Position numbers and translations under genes: made by a program. Shown piece after piece: positions 17,454 to 26,182 of a stretch of DNA of 64,000 bases. The notes below the pieces were generated by a model. That model ran no database searches, was not told the origin of the DNA, and worked only from the letters and a program-made list of their open reading frames with translations. This DNA comes from Brevibacterium jeotgali (GTDB lineage Bacteria > Actinomycetota > Actinomycetes > Actinomycetales > Brevibacteriaceae), in assembly GCF_900169175.1 (NCBI RefSeq), contig NZ_FXZM01000011.1:1-64000 (forward strand), read 5' to 3'. Numbering within the stretch: position 1 is the stretch's first letter; each line of letters opens with the position of its first letter.

Positions 17454-18722
17454 ATGAGCACTCGTTCCACGAATACGACACAGCAGGCCCGCCGCCACGT
17501 CGCCGTGGTCGGCGGTGGCGTCATCGGACTCGCCAGCGCGTACCGCCTGGCACGGGCCGGTCTGGATGTGACCGTGCTGGAACGGAACGAGATCGGCCGC
17601 GGCGCCTCGTGGGGCAATGCGGGATGGATCGTGCCCACCCTCATCCAGCCCTTCAACTCCCCCGGCGTCGCCGCTGACGCGTTCCGGACGTTCCTCCGAC
17701 GCGGCGGCTACGCGGCACTCCGGCAGCTCCCCAGCCCGCGCCTCGCGCTCTGGGGACTGTCGTTCCTGCGCCACAGCAGCGCCGGGAGGAGCGAGGATTC
17801 GCTTCAGACCCTGGCCGTGATGGCGCACGACACCGCCGAGGCCACGGGCCGCCTGGCCGAGGAACTCGACTTCGAGGTCCACCGGACCGGCCTGCTCATC
17901 CCGTTTGCATCCGAGGAGGCGCTCGCCGGCTACAGCGGCACCCAGGCGCGGGTGGAAGAGCTGGGCTATGAGGGCCGGGGCGAGTGGCTGGATCCCGAGC
18001 AGCTCGCCCAGCGCGAACCGTCGCTGAGCGACGATCTTGCCGGCGGTGTCCACCTGCTCGATGAGCTGACCGTCCGACCGGATTCGATGACTAGCGCCCT
18101 GGCCCGTGGGTTCCGCGAAGCCGGCGGCGAGCTGCGCGAGCACACGTCCGTGACCGGGCTCGACGAACAGCCGGGCGGGCGCTGGACGGTGGCGACCGCC
18201 TCGGGCGCGGATCTGCTGGTCGACGCCGTCGTGGTCGCCGCAGGCGAGCACTCCCCGAGCCTGCTGCGGAAGGGCGGCGCCCGCATCCTGCTGCAGTCCG
18301 GCCGCGGGTGCAGCGTGACGCTGCCGGGGAACCTTTCGCTGCGACAGGCGGTGAAGATCGCCGAGGTCCAGGTCGCCTGCGCGCCGTTCGACAGCGGCGA
18401 GGTGCGCATATCCGGAACCTTCGATCTGGTGGGGAGGGACGCACCGACGAACCGTGCGCGCATGCAGCACGTGCTCGATGCGGCGGCGCCCTATCTGCCG
18501 GGTCTGGCCGAGGTCAGCCTCGACGACCATGAGGTGTGGAGCGGCGCCCGCCCCACCACGCCGGACAGCGTGCCCGTCGTCGGACCCGTCGGGAAGAAGC
18601 CCGGACTCTTCGCAGCGACCGGCCACGGAACCCTGGGGATGACACTGGCCGCAGGCACCGCGAACAGCATCAGCACGCACGTCACACGACTCATGCGCAG
18701 CAGGGGCGTGCACACGACGTGA
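17454..18722 (+). CDS. FAD-dependent D-amino-acid dehydrogenase-like oxidoreductase (DadA family)
   Basis: A 422-residue flavoprotein of the DAO superfamily. The FAD-binding GGGVIG is at about 20-25, followed by the Glu of VTVLERNEIG and the DadA-type segment GASWGNAGWIVPTLIQPFNSPGV. The C-terminal flavin motif is GHGTLGMTLAAGTA. Members oxidise D-amino acids, proline derivatives or related amines at the membrane or in the cytosol. The ATG at 17454 is chosen although its ribosome site is weak; the frame is open further upstream but without homology. It converges with the GntR gene across 40 bases. It is one of five amine/amino-acid-type flavin oxidoreductases in this window. Confidence 0.85.
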   Translation: MSTRSTNTTQQARRHVAVVGGGVIGLASAYRLARAGLDVTVLERNEIGRGASWGNAGWIVPTLIQPFNSPGVAADAFRTFLRRGGYAALRQLPSPRLALWGLSFLRHSSAGRSEDSLQTLAVMAHDTAEATGRLAEELDFEVHRTGLLIPFASEEALAGYSGTQARVEELGYEGRGEWLDPEQLAQREPSLSDDLAGGVHLLDELTVRPDSMTSALARGFREAGGELREHTSVTGLDEQPGGRWTVATASGADLLVDAVVVAAGEHSPSLLRKGGARILLQSGRGCSVTLPGNLSLRQAVKIAEVQVACAPFDSGEVRISGTFDLVGRDAPTNRARMQHVLDAAAPYLPGLAEVSLDDHEVWSGARPTTPDSVPVVGPVGKKPGLFAATGHGTLGMTLAAGTANSISTHVTRLMRSRGVHTT

Positions 18723-18762
18723 CAGCGGCTTCACGCTGGGACGTCGACGAGCCCAGGATCCG

Positions 18763-19479
18763 TCACACATCCCCCATGCCGTCGATGTGGCGGAACGTGC
18801 GATCGAACTGATCGAGGTGACGCCGCATCTCCTGCATGGCCGTCATCGAGTCGCCCGCCGCGATTGCTTCGTAGACCCGTCGGTGCTCGTCATCCACCTG
18901 GTCCCGATAACCTTCTGGCACTCTGTCGCTGCGGAAGCGGTTGTGCAGCACACTGAAGACGGGCGCCGTCACGAGTTCGAGGAGCGGATTGCCCGCGGCC
19001 TGCAGGACGACGAAGTGGAAGTCCTGATTGCGGTCATAGCTGCCCTCGTTGGGCGCGCTCTGGAACGTCGCGCGCATGGCCGCCAGCTGCTCATCGGTTC
19101 GTGAGAACGCCGCACGCCCTGCGGCCGGAACCTCGGTGAGCCGTCGGACCTCCATGAGCTGGTCCGCGCTCACGTGATCGGCAGCCGCGAGCAGTGTCAT
19201 CCCCGTCTCCATCTGGGCTGAGATCACACCCACGCTGGGCGTCGCGACGAAAGTGCCACCGGAGACACCGCGCGTCGTGTAGACGAGGTGCTCACTCTCC
19301 AGCGTCCGGATGGCCTCGCGAATCGTCCCACGTCCCTTCCCGACAGCCTCGATCAGCTGTGACTCGGTGGGCAGTCGCGTGCCCGGCCTGAGTTCTCCAG
19401 AGAGGATTCGTCCCCGAATGCTGTCGGCGACAGCTGCATATGCCGGTCCCGCCGCGCTCTTGCCTGCCATATCCACCAT
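18763..19479 (-). CDS. GntR family regulator, FadR/FCD subfamily
   Basis: A 238-residue regulator. The winged helix is at about 15-80 (RILSGELRPGTRLPTESQLIEAVGKGRGTIREAIRTLESEHLV, then a TRGVSGGTFVA wing). It is followed by an FCD effector domain with LMEVRRLTEVPAAGRAA, the metal or ligand histidine segment DFHFVVLQAAGNPLL, and DEHRRVYEAIAAGD. FCD regulators usually sense organic acids. GAGGGG precedes the ATG at 19479. It lies just downstream of the orphan TRAP binding protein on the same strand, so that gene and the divergent CoA-transferase gene are its probable targets. Confidence 0.88.
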   Translation of the reverse strand: MVDMAGKSAAGPAYAAVADSIRGRILSGELRPGTRLPTESQLIEAVGKGRGTIREAIRTLESEHLVYTTRGVSGGTFVATPSVGVISAQMETGMTLLAAADHVSADQLMEVRRLTEVPAAGRAAFSRTDEQLAAMRATFQSAPNEGSYDRNQDFHFVVLQAAGNPLLELVTAPVFSVLHNRFRSDRVPEGYRDQVDDEHRRVYEAIAAGDSMTAMQEMRRHLDQFDRTFRHIDGMGDV

Positions 19480-19595
19480 TCGCACCCCTCGTGTCCGACA
19501 TCGACCATTCACTGCTGCACATCACACCATCGCTCTCACCGCGGCGCGCCCCGCCCGTCCTGGAGCGGACGGACGGGGCGCGCCAGAGCGGTCAA

Positions 19596-20855
19596 TCAGC
19601 TCGGACGGTGGGGAAGGTAGATCTCCTCGAACATTCTCTTCGCATAGGAGTCGACATCCAAAGGGTCGTCCGACACGTCGTCGGCCAGAGCATGCCAGTC
19701 CTCATAGCTCTCGAAGCCCTCTTCCGCAGCAATCTCGGACCACTTCTCGATGGCGGCATCCAGCTCAGCACCCACAGCCTGCCCATCCAGCGTATTCATC
19801 GAATCCGCTTCGCGCAGCGTTCGCACTCCCTCCTGCAGCGCGTCCTCCGCGTCATCGTCCAGGCGGTGGAATGTGCCCCCGAACTCCTCGACATCGGCGA
19901 CCGAGTCGACGGTCCACGCGGCGCTGGTGCTGATCTGACCGCCCAACGAGCCCTGGAGCTTGTCGAAGACCAGCTGGCGCGCCGCCAGCGGCAGGCCGGA
20001 GAACTTCGGGCTGGCGACCAGCGCAGTCGAACTGCGTCCCCACGACACGCCGTTCGGGAAGATCACCTCAGGCGCGACTTCGAGGAGACCCTGCGACGCA
20101 GCGATCTTCAACGACAGCACTGCGCAGTCGATGACATTGCGCTGGAGCGCTTCGTAGACCTCGCCCAGCTGCAGCGACACGGCGGAGGCACCCACCGATT
20201 CGATGAGCGCGAAGTCCGCTGCCGAGCCCGCACGGATCTGCTTGCCGTCGAAATCGTCCAGCGACGTGATCGGTTCCCCGCAGATCAGGGCATTCGAGAA
20301 CTCGAACTCTGCCGGGACGAGGACCTCCACACCCAGGTCTCGCAGGTTGTCGAGAATCGCGTCATTGTTCCACGCGACTTCCTGAGTGGCCGCGATGTTG
20401 ACCATCTCCGGCACCAGGGGGCCCACTTCTGGAGCCGCGGACAGTGTGCTGAGGTCGGTGATCGCCGGGTACTTGGACGGGTTGTAGATCGGAATCTCCA
20501 GGCCGATGTCGATACGGCCATCGGACACCGCCTCCACCACTTCGTCGTAGGGCGCGATCGGATTGCCCCAGAGGGTCTCAATGGTGATCTTGCCGTCCGA
20601 CCATTCTTCGATCGACTCGGCAAAGGCCTCCTCCCTTTCAGCAGTGTGGCCCGTCGCCGAACTGCCCGCCTGGTACACGAGCTCGACCGGCTCCATGTCG
20701 GCCAGGGCCTCGGCGTACTCCTCCTGGGACGCGCCGTACGGCACGCCCTCCCCTTCGGCTTCGGTCACCTCTCCACCGGCAGCGCCGGCACAGCCTGCCG
20801 TCACGGCCAGGGCCGCGGCCATGGCTGCTGCAACTCCGATTCGTCCTGTGTGCAC
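19596..20855 (-). CDS. Orphan TRAP-type substrate-binding lipoprotein (DctP family)
   Basis: A 419-residue solute-binding protein with a lipoprotein signal (RIGVAAAMAAALAVTAGC, lipobox TAGC). DctP features include SDGRIDIGLEIPIYNPSKYP and ALQRNVIDCAVLSLKIAA. The GTG at 20855 has AAAGGAG ahead; an upstream start would run into the divergent promoter. No DctQ or DctM gene is adjacent, so it must use permeases encoded elsewhere or act as a sensor. It ends in LPHRPS, exactly like the binding protein at 47260-48552, and several internal segments match, so the two are paralogues of one subfamily that is longer than usual DctP proteins (about 330-370). Confidence 0.85.
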   Translation of the reverse strand: MHTGRIGVAAAMAAALAVTAGCAGAAGGEVTEAEGEGVPYGASQEEYAEALADMEPVELVYQAGSSATGHTAEREEAFAESIEEWSDGKITIETLWGNPIAPYDEVVEAVSDGRIDIGLEIPIYNPSKYPAITDLSTLSAAPEVGPLVPEMVNIAATQEVAWNNDAILDNLRDLGVEVLVPAEFEFSNALICGEPITSLDDFDGKQIRAGSAADFALIESVGASAVSLQLGEVYEALQRNVIDCAVLSLKIAASQGLLEVAPEVIFPNGVSWGRSSTALVASPKFSGLPLAARQLVFDKLQGSLGGQISTSAAWTVDSVADVEEFGGTFHRLDDDAEDALQEGVRTLREADSMNTLDGQAVGAELDAAIEKWSEIAAEEGFESYEDWHALADDVSDDPLDVDSYAKRMFEEIYLPHRPS

Positions 20856-20948
20856 GCGTCGATCTCCTTTGAACTCTGCGGATACGAAAGATGTTCTCAC
20901 CATGTGACAGCCATCACTGTTCTCCGTTGACCCAGCTAGACACATCGC

Positions 20949-20967
20949 GTAAACATATGATGTTTAC
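20949..20967. promoter_or_regulatory. Palindrome in the divergent binding-protein / CoA-transferase promoter
   Basis: GTAAACAT and ATGTTTAC are perfect 8-base arms around ATG. It lies between the divergent genes starting at 20855 (minus) and 21071 (plus). It is AT-rich against a GC-rich background, as expected for an operator. The FCD GntR protein at 18763-19479 is the most likely binder. Confidence 0.5.
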
Positions 20968-21070
20968 TTCCATTTTCTCCGCATCTGGCGCATACTCGAC
21001 CGAGGAACCTGCAGATGCGTACCTGAATCATAGCGATACATCTGACCTTTTCAAGGACGAAAGAGGGAAC

Positions 21071-23608
21071 ATGGCGTTTCTCACGGGGACCAAGGTCCTC
21101 GATCTCAGCGATGAACGAGGCCTTCTCGCAGGCAGGATGCTCGCCGATCTAGGCGCAGACGTCGTGCGGGTGGAACCTCCAGGCGGCAACAGTGCCCGGC
21201 ACTGCGCACCGCTGGGCGACGACGAGGGCTCTGCTTCGTACTACTGGCAGGCCTACGCGGCGAACTCCCGCAGTCTGATCGCCGATCCGACCACTGCGGA
21301 CGGCAGGGAGCTGATCCACGGCCTGGTGAGGGAGGCTGATGTCTTCATCACGACCGACCTCCGTGCCGTGTCCACGTCGCGCGGATTGGACTATGCGGAC
21401 ATCGTGCAGCTGAATCCACGCCTGGTCTATGTGTCCGTGACACCCTTCGGCCGCACCGGCCCGAAGGCAGACCTCCCGGCATCGGATATCACGATATGGG
21501 CGGCCGGCGGAGTCCTCGATGAGCACCGGCCGGATGGCGGCTCGCCGCTGCGCCCCTCAGTCCCTCAGGCGTTCCTCCACGCCGCCGCAGATGCAGCGGC
21601 GGGTGCGCAGCTCGCGCTTCTCTCCCGCGCCGAAACCGGCCGAGGACAGCTGGTGGACGTGTCTGCCCAGGTCAGCATGGGAGCCTCCACCCTTGCCCGC
21701 GTGCTCACCGACAAGACCGGGGACACTCCGGATGAGCTGTTCAAAGGCATGCGCTTGGAGGAGAAGCACGTGGATCAGTCCGGGAGCGGCAGCGGCACGA
21801 CGCCATCCCTGAAGAAGTGGGAATGCAGAGATGGGCTCATCGAGTATCACCTGAGTATCGGCCCAGCCACCGGGAACTTCACCAACCGCTTCGTCGCGTG
21901 GCTCGCCGACGAAGGCGTGGACCTCGGGAAGTTCGGTGAGATCGACTTCCGGGGTGTCCCCGACCTCATCGCACAGGGCGAGTTCACCGACGCCGACACC
22001 AGCGACCTGCGCCAGCGGGTGCGCACGTTCTTCGCCTCGAAGACGAAGGCCGAGGTCCTGGCAGCAGCAGTCGAGCGGAAACTGCTGTGCGTACCCATCC
22101 TCGACGCCACGGACATCGCAGCCTCGGAACAGCTGGAGAGTCGGAATTTCTGGGCCACCGTGGGCGACGGGGACCGCGAACTCACGCTGCCCGGGCCGTT
22201 CGCGCAGATCGATGCCGACGCCTTCGACATCTCCCGTCCCGCTCCGCTGCTCGGCGAGCACACCGACGAAGTCGTCCGCGCGTGGCTGGGAGCTGACCAC
22301 GCCGCGAACCCTCCGTCCGCCGTTGAAAGCTCCGACGACGGCAGCGAGCTGAGTCCCGACCATGATGCCGGGCTCCCGCTCGCGGGCCTCAAGGTCCTCG
22401 ACCTCAGTTGGGTCGTGGCCGGCCCATCGATCACTCGTGCCTTGGCTGACTTCGGAGCCACAGTCATCCGAGTGGAGAATCCGCACAGCCCCGAAACCGC
22501 ACGTCTCATGCAGCCCTTCTACGGGGGTGTGGCCGGACCGGAGAACTCCGCACTGTTCGGAACCTGGAACGCCGGAAAGCTCGGAATCACCCTCGATCTC
22601 ACTGGAGAGGCGGGCCAGCAGGCGGCTCGCGACCTGGCGGGGTGGGCGGATGTCGTCGTGGAATCGTTCTCACCGGGGATGCTCGCACAATGGAACCTCG
22701 ACTACGACAGCCTCCGAGAGGTGAACCCCGGTCTCATCATGCTCAGCGCTTCGCTCAATGGTCAGCGAGGGCCCCTGGCGAAGATGGCAGGGTTCGGCAA
22801 CATCGGGGCCGCGCTGTCCGGCTTTCAGACGGTCGTCGGTCGCGCTGACGGCCCACCCCTGGGCCCGTTCGGTCCCTACACCGACTTCGTCGCCCCGAGG
22901 TTCGGTCTGTCCGCGCTCATCGGGGCGATCTCTCACCGCCGTTCAACCGGCGCTGGCTGCTTCATCGACCTATCGCAGGTCGAGGCCGGGGTGTGGATGC
23001 AGTCATCGGAGATGGCGCAGTTCCGCCGCGACGGAACCGTCATGTCTCGGATGGGCAATGCGGATCGCGAGTTCGCACCGCACGGCGTCTTCCCGACTGC
23101 GGCGGATTCGGATGCCGAGCGGACGCCGCATATCGCGATCGCCGTCACCGACGACGCGCAGTGGGCCGCCCTCGCGGACCTGATCGACCGGCCGGACCTC
23201 GGCAGCGACCCCGATCTGCGCACGAGCGCCGGGCGTCGTTCCCGGGAGAGCGACATCGACGCCGCAGTGGCCGCGTGGACAGCGACTCTGCCTGGCCCGC
23301 GTGCCGCACAACTGCTCCAGGACGCGGGGATACCCGCCCATGAGTCAGCCGACAGCGCGGCCTTCTGCAACGATCCGCAGCTGATCCACCACGGTCATAT
23401 CGTCCCCCTGCCGCACTCGATCCACGGCACCGTGCATGTAGAAGGTCCGCGCTGCTCCCTTTCGGAGACGCCTGGTCGCGTCACGGCCCCTGCCCCACTC
23501 CTCGGAGAACACAACGCCTTCGTCTTCTCAGAGATCCTCGGATACGACGATGCACTGGTGGACCAGCTCACCACCACCCGAACCGCGACAGCACCTTCCG
23601 TCCGCTGA
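21071..23608 (+). CDS. Fused two-domain CaiB/BaiF (class III) CoA-transferase
   Basis: An 845-residue protein of two consecutive class III CoA-transferase domains, about 1-405 and 430-840. Each begins with the family's opening strand (TKVLDLSDERGLLAGRMLADLGADVVRVE; LKVLDLSWVVAGPSITRALADFGATVIRVE). The second domain keeps the catalytic aspartate, Asp605 in GPYTDFVAPRFG. By alignment the first domain has phenylalanine there, so it seems inactive. The family moves CoA between carboxylic acids through an aspartyl anhydride. The DMSP-cleaving enzyme DddD has the same double-domain plan and length, but other actinobacterial fusions do too, so function is open. AAGAGGG precedes the ATG. Confidence 0.85.
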   Translation: MAFLTGTKVLDLSDERGLLAGRMLADLGADVVRVEPPGGNSARHCAPLGDDEGSASYYWQAYAANSRSLIADPTTADGRELIHGLVREADVFITTDLRAVSTSRGLDYADIVQLNPRLVYVSVTPFGRTGPKADLPASDITIWAAGGVLDEHRPDGGSPLRPSVPQAFLHAAADAAAGAQLALLSRAETGRGQLVDVSAQVSMGASTLARVLTDKTGDTPDELFKGMRLEEKHVDQSGSGSGTTPSLKKWECRDGLIEYHLSIGPATGNFTNRFVAWLADEGVDLGKFGEIDFRGVPDLIAQGEFTDADTSDLRQRVRTFFASKTKAEVLAAAVERKLLCVPILDATDIAASEQLESRNFWATVGDGDRELTLPGPFAQIDADAFDISRPAPLLGEHTDEVVRAWLGADHAANPPSAVESSDDGSELSPDHDAGLPLAGLKVLDLSWVVAGPSITRALADFGATVIRVENPHSPETARLMQPFYGGVAGPENSALFGTWNAGKLGITLDLTGEAGQQAARDLAGWADVVVESFSPGMLAQWNLDYDSLREVNPGLIMLSASLNGQRGPLAKMAGFGNIGAALSGFQTVVGRADGPPLGPFGPYTDFVAPRFGLSALIGAISHRRSTGAGCFIDLSQVEAGVWMQSSEMAQFRRDGTVMSRMGNADREFAPHGVFPTAADSDAERTPHIAIAVTDDAQWAALADLIDRPDLGSDPDLRTSAGRRSRESDIDAAVAAWTATLPGPRAAQLLQDAGIPAHESADSAAFCNDPQLIHHGHIVPLPHSIHGTVHVEGPRCSLSETPGRVTAPAPLLGEHNAFVFSEILGYDDALVDQLTTTRTATAPSVR

Positions 23609-23670
23609 GCATCGCTCAGCACCGCGCCTCAGCAGGCGTGTGCAACCCAGCAACGATCACAGGAGTCCTC

Positions 23671-24675
23671 ATGCCAGTCCCCCCGATCTTGAGTCAGTCC
23701 CTGTCCCTTCCCGTTCTCGCCGCACCACTCTTCATCGTGTCCGGTCCGTCGCTCGTCGCCGCCCAGTGCCAGGCGGGAGTCATCGGATCCTTCCCCGCGC
23801 TCAACGCGAGGCCCGCCGAGCTCCTCAACGACTGGCTCGCGCAGATCACGGAGGAGAACGCCTCGTTCGCCGCGGCCAACCCTTCACGTCCAGTGGCCCC
23901 GTTCGCGGTGAACCAGATCGTCCACCATTCCAATGTGCGGCTGGAACAGGACATGGAGGTCATCGTCGACCACCAGGTGCCGATCGTCATCACATCGCTC
24001 GGCGCACGGCCCGAGATCTACGAAGCTGTGCACTCCTACGGCGGCATCGTGCTCCATGACGTGATCAACAACGAGTTCGCGCACAAGGCCATCGAGAAGG
24101 GAGCCGACGGGCTCATCGCCGTGGCCGCAGGTGCGGGAGGTCATGCAGGAACGCAGTCCCCCTTCGCCCTCCTGCGCGAGATCCGCGACTGGTTCGACGG
24201 GCCTCTGGTCCTCTCCGGTGCCCTTGCCCACGGCAGCTCGATCCTGGCGGCCCAGGCGGCGGGCGCCGATCTGGCCTATGTCGGATCGGCGTTCCTCCCC
24301 ACCCACGAGGCGAACGCGATTGAAACCCACAAGAACATGGTGCTCGAAAGCAGCGCGTCGGACATCGTCTACAGCAATCTGTTCACGGGCGTACACGGCA
24401 ACTACCTGCGCCGCAGCGTGGAGGCGGCGGGCCTCGATCCGGATGATCTGCCCCAGTCCGATGCGTCGAAGATGAACTTCTCACAGGGAGCGGTCAAGGC
24501 CAAGGCGTGGAAGGACATCTGGGGCGCCGGCCAGGGCATCGGCGCAGTGAAGACGTCGATGTCGACCGAGGAGCTCGTCGCTCAGCTCCGCAGTCAGTAC
24601 CAGGACACTCGCGACGAGCTGGACACCGTTCTCAGGTCCGGTACCACCGCACCGACTCCCCAGATGCAGGTGTAG
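23671..24675 (+). CDS. Nitronate monooxygenase-like flavoprotein (NMO / 2-nitropropane dioxygenase family)
   Basis: A 334-residue TIM-barrel flavoenzyme. It begins with LPVLAAPLFIVSGPSLVAAQCQAGVIGSFP, the family's PM/PL..VS.P.L..A segment. The FMN-binding Gly-rich motif AAGAGGHAG is at about 152-160 and the SGALAHG and GADLAYVGSAFLPTHEA strands follow. Such proteins oxidise nitronates or reduce enoyl groups; many members are misnamed. AGGAG lies just ahead of the ATG. The 62-base gap and same strand suggest co-transcription with the fused CoA-transferase, so it may act on the CoA ester or on the acid released. Confidence 0.85.
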   Translation: MPVPPILSQSLSLPVLAAPLFIVSGPSLVAAQCQAGVIGSFPALNARPAELLNDWLAQITEENASFAAANPSRPVAPFAVNQIVHHSNVRLEQDMEVIVDHQVPIVITSLGARPEIYEAVHSYGGIVLHDVINNEFAHKAIEKGADGLIAVAAGAGGHAGTQSPFALLREIRDWFDGPLVLSGALAHGSSILAAQAAGADLAYVGSAFLPTHEANAIETHKNMVLESSASDIVYSNLFTGVHGNYLRRSVEAAGLDPDDLPQSDASKMNFSQGAVKAKAWKDIWGAGQGIGAVKTSMSTEELVAQLRSQYQDTRDELDTVLRSGTTAPTPQMQV

Positions 24676-25069
24676 ATGGCAAGCGGTCCCGGTAGACCTG
24701 GCGGGGGCTACGTCTCGATCGCGTAGGCGGCGACCGTCGATCGGACACTGGCGCGCCTTCGCCGCCGGCGCCGCGATCAGAGTGCCCCTCGTGGCCACAG
24801 CACCGCGCAGATGAACCTGCGCGGTGCAGTGGCCACGATGATCGCACCACAGCTGCCGATGGTGCGTCGGGGGTTTCCCCGAACCGGGAGGAGAACGGGG
24901 AGTTCGTCGGGCTGCTGTATGCCGAGCCCGGCGGAATCCTAGTGGGAAGCTGTACGGGAGGCTGAGTACGTGTGCCCCTCCGCCACGATCCAGATCGAGG
25001 ACCATCCGATCCCGACGACGTGACCGAGCCAGAGATCTCGTGAAGTTCTCGAACGGGACCCCGGGCTCG
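24676..25069. other. Intergenic region with a strong hairpin
   Basis: This separates the plus-strand monooxygenase from the convergent minus-strand HNH gene. No gene is seen. The long inverted repeat at 24791-24836 probably ends transcription from one or both sides. Confidence 0.5.
24791..24836. terminator. 20-base-pair hairpin, probable bidirectional terminator
   Basis: Arms 24791-24810 and 24817-24836 pair at 19 of 20 positions (single A/A mismatch) around a 6-base loop (ATGAAC). No T-run follows, which is common in high-GC actinobacterial terminators. It lies between two convergent genes. Confidence 0.55.
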
Positions 25070-26095
25070 TCAGTAGGTGTGTGACGAATCCACGAACTTG
25101 AAAGACGTGAGCTCGTGGTTGGCTGAGACGTCGCCACCAGCGATCACGAGATGGATCTCAGCCTGCGCCACGGTGTCCGTCTCGAGCTGCCCGCTCACCA
25201 ATGTCGCGTCGTTGTCCGTCAGTGCTGTCGAGCAGACGAATAATGCCCGCATCTCGACGATGAACATCATCTCCAGTCCAGCCGACTCATCGAACCCCCA
25301 CCTGACGAGCGAGAAGCTCAGGTCCGGAAGGCGGTCTGCGGTGAAAGTGCTCCGGGCATCGTACGCGTCGGTCCGATCGGAGAACTCGTCCTCGATCTGG
25401 TCCACGACCTCGGCGAAAGCTGCTTCAACCGGCTCGCCCAGGTGCTCCTCGACGCGGACGCCGTACAGTCGGCGGGCAGCGTCGAAGGCGAAGCGCCCGT
25501 CACTGTTCACCAGCAGCGAGGCTGGCGCCGGCGCGTCAAACCCATTCGTCCGTAGTGCATGGAAGTCCACCTCCACACCGTGTGATGACGTGTATTCGTC
25601 CACGCTTTGTGGGTCAATCGCATACAGGCGCTGGAGGATCTGCGGACCGTACTCAGCACCCAGCCGAGCGATCCGGTCGTCGATATCGCTCGCGATGAAC
25701 TTCACGAGTCCCGCTTCAACGCCCCTTGCTGACCGGACGCGACGTACTCTGTCCCGCACTGCAGGCGCGCGCTGCTCAGCACGTGCGACCGCAGTCTGGA
25801 TGGGGCCCAGGATGCCGGAGATGTCCTCGGGCTTCGTCTGGTTGCACCGCGATCCGGAACCGCATATCGGCGCAAGGTTCTCCACCGCGTGGAGTTCGAA
25901 CGACGACGGAAGCCCCGCACGACTCCGTGCCGCGTCGAAACCCCTCTGAGGGATCAGGTGATCGATGTCTGCCCACGTCGAATCCAACAAGGGCCGAGTG
26001 CACCAATAGCACTTCCGGTCCCACTCCAGCCAGAGACTGTGCCGCAGGACCACGTTCGAGCCGTTCGGTTTGTACGCGATCACGCCACCGGCCAT
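25070..26095 (-). CDS. HNH endonuclease family protein with unknown C-terminal domain
   Basis: A 341-residue protein. The N-terminal third carries a zinc-type HNH nuclease core: Cys29-x2-Cys32, then Asp45-His46 in DIDHLIPQ, Asn73 in ENLAPICG, and Cys78 with Cys84-Asn85-x2-Lys88. Residues from about 120 to the end are not recognisable; they end in a mixed alpha/beta section rich in acidic residues. The ATG at 26095 is preferred over a TTG at 26119. It stands alone between metabolic genes. It could be a defence or mobile-element nuclease, but no partner modification or restriction gene is seen nearby, so the role stays open. Confidence 0.75.
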   Translation of the reverse strand: MAGGVIAYKPNGSNVVLRHSLWLEWDRKCYWCTRPLLDSTWADIDHLIPQRGFDAARSRAGLPSSFELHAVENLAPICGSGSRCNQTKPEDISGILGPIQTAVARAEQRAPAVRDRVRRVRSARGVEAGLVKFIASDIDDRIARLGAEYGPQILQRLYAIDPQSVDEYTSSHGVEVDFHALRTNGFDAPAPASLLVNSDGRFAFDAARRLYGVRVEEHLGEPVEAAFAEVVDQIEDEFSDRTDAYDARSTFTADRLPDLSFSLVRWGFDESAGLEMMFIVEMRALFVCSTALTDNDATLVSGQLETDTVAQAEIHLVIAGGDVSANHELTSFKFVDSSHTY

Positions 26096-26182
26096 GTCAT
26101 CTCTCTGTCCGTCAATCAACTGCGTCGATCAGTCCGGGTCCACTCTGACGATTTCGACTCGCAGAGCTTCAGATCACTGCTC

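Noticed and set aside
17394-18770. Minus-strand frame of 458 codons opposite the DadA-like gene
   Set aside because: Shadow frame; the FAD-binding motifs are on the plus strand.
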